DNA from: Alphaproteobacteria bacterium
GTDB taxonomy: Bacteria; Pseudomonadota; Alphaproteobacteria; Rickettsiales; UBA998
Assembly (NCBI GenBank): GCA_021730835.1
Contig: JAKFYP010000163.1
Span: 1-13,844 of the forward strand
DNA: 13,844 nt
Direction of reading: 5' to 3'
In this document: positions 13,726 to 13,844 of the stretch, one piece after another
Layout: the number at the start of each line of letters is the position of its first letter
Numbering within the stretch: position 1 is the first letter of the stretch
Made by a program: the position numbers and the translations under genes
The notes under the pieces: generated by a model
What the model was told of the DNA's origin: nothing
The model's input: only the letters and a program-made list of their open reading frames with translations
Databases searched by the model: none

Positions 13726-13844
13726 GCCGAAGCTTCGGGCCGCGATAGCGATGCGTCTTCCCGGCCTGTGCGCCGTTACCCGATGCAGCAGCAAGCCTCA
13801 AAGCCCGCCGCCGCGCCGCAGAAACAGCCGGTTACCGCAGTCGC
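13726..13844 (+). pseudogene. In-frame continuation resembling an FtsZ linker
   Basis: From the codon after the ftsZ TAA to the window end, 39 codons are open in the same frame, reading AEASGRDSDASSRPVRRYP, then a Gln-rich and an Ala/Pro/Lys/Gln-rich stretch. This is the composition expected for the disordered FtsZ linker, and the third codon positions are GC-rich as in the gene. The segment begins at GI-stop-AEA where FtsZ proteins typically read GI-(D/E)-AE or similar; a G to T change in GAA would create the TAA. A 12-bp perfect palindrome (13727-13738, centred on AAGCTT) lies directly after the stop. The rest is beyond the window. Confidence 0.55.

Overview
The window reads as a stretch of a Gram-negative chromosome, most likely from an alphaproteobacterium. 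This rests on inference: the FtsZ core is of proteobacterial type, the two prepilin-like proteins carry an ALPGDM-x-NAT segment that I associate with alphaproteobacteria, and CtrA-like TTAA pairs lie near surface-structure genes. No rRNA, tRNA, transposase, integrase or CRISPR array was seen. Coding density is ordinary, but at least four intergenic stretches are filled with palindromic or fold-back repeats.

Layout. Positions 1-534 hold no gene and consist of C/G-rich direct repeats and two large fold-back elements. Positions 535-2001 (+) encode a charged, coiled-coil-rich protein of unknown function. Positions 2024-2422 (-) encode a short FlgC-like rod protein, divergent from a + strand operon at 2575-7137: an AlgX-like SGNH O-acetyltransferase, AlgF, and a secreted protein with about 20 Sel1 repeats. 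This looks like a periplasmic module that O-acetylates and helps export an alginate-like exopolysaccharide; no polymerase, outer-membrane porin or MBOAT acetyl donor (AlgI) is visible here. Minus-strand genes follow: a small unknown protein (7143-7643), a repeat-filled gap, a YihY/BrkB membrane protein (7920-8825), and two tandem paralogous prepilin-like proteins (8922-9725 and 9784-10599). A gamma-class carbonic anhydrase (10688-11212) runs the other way. Next come a 140-bp imperfect fold-back, an unknown membrane protein with a His-rich motif (11445-12605), an AT-rich promoter region, and ftsZ (12763-13725).

The most notable observations are these. (1) ftsZ stops at TAA exactly at the end of the GTPase core, yet the same frame continues open to the window edge with the Ala/Pro/Gln/Ser-rich composition of an FtsZ linker. 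(2) A 19-nt hairpin occurs in five copies in two distant gaps, with two base pairs that covary between copies. (3) Both prepilin genes have a -10-like hexamer ending exactly 6 nt before ATG and no Shine-Dalgarno, which predicts leaderless mRNAs. (4) A compact algX-algF-Sel1 operon sits next to an orphan FlgC-like gene, with CtrA-like motifs in both flanking gaps.
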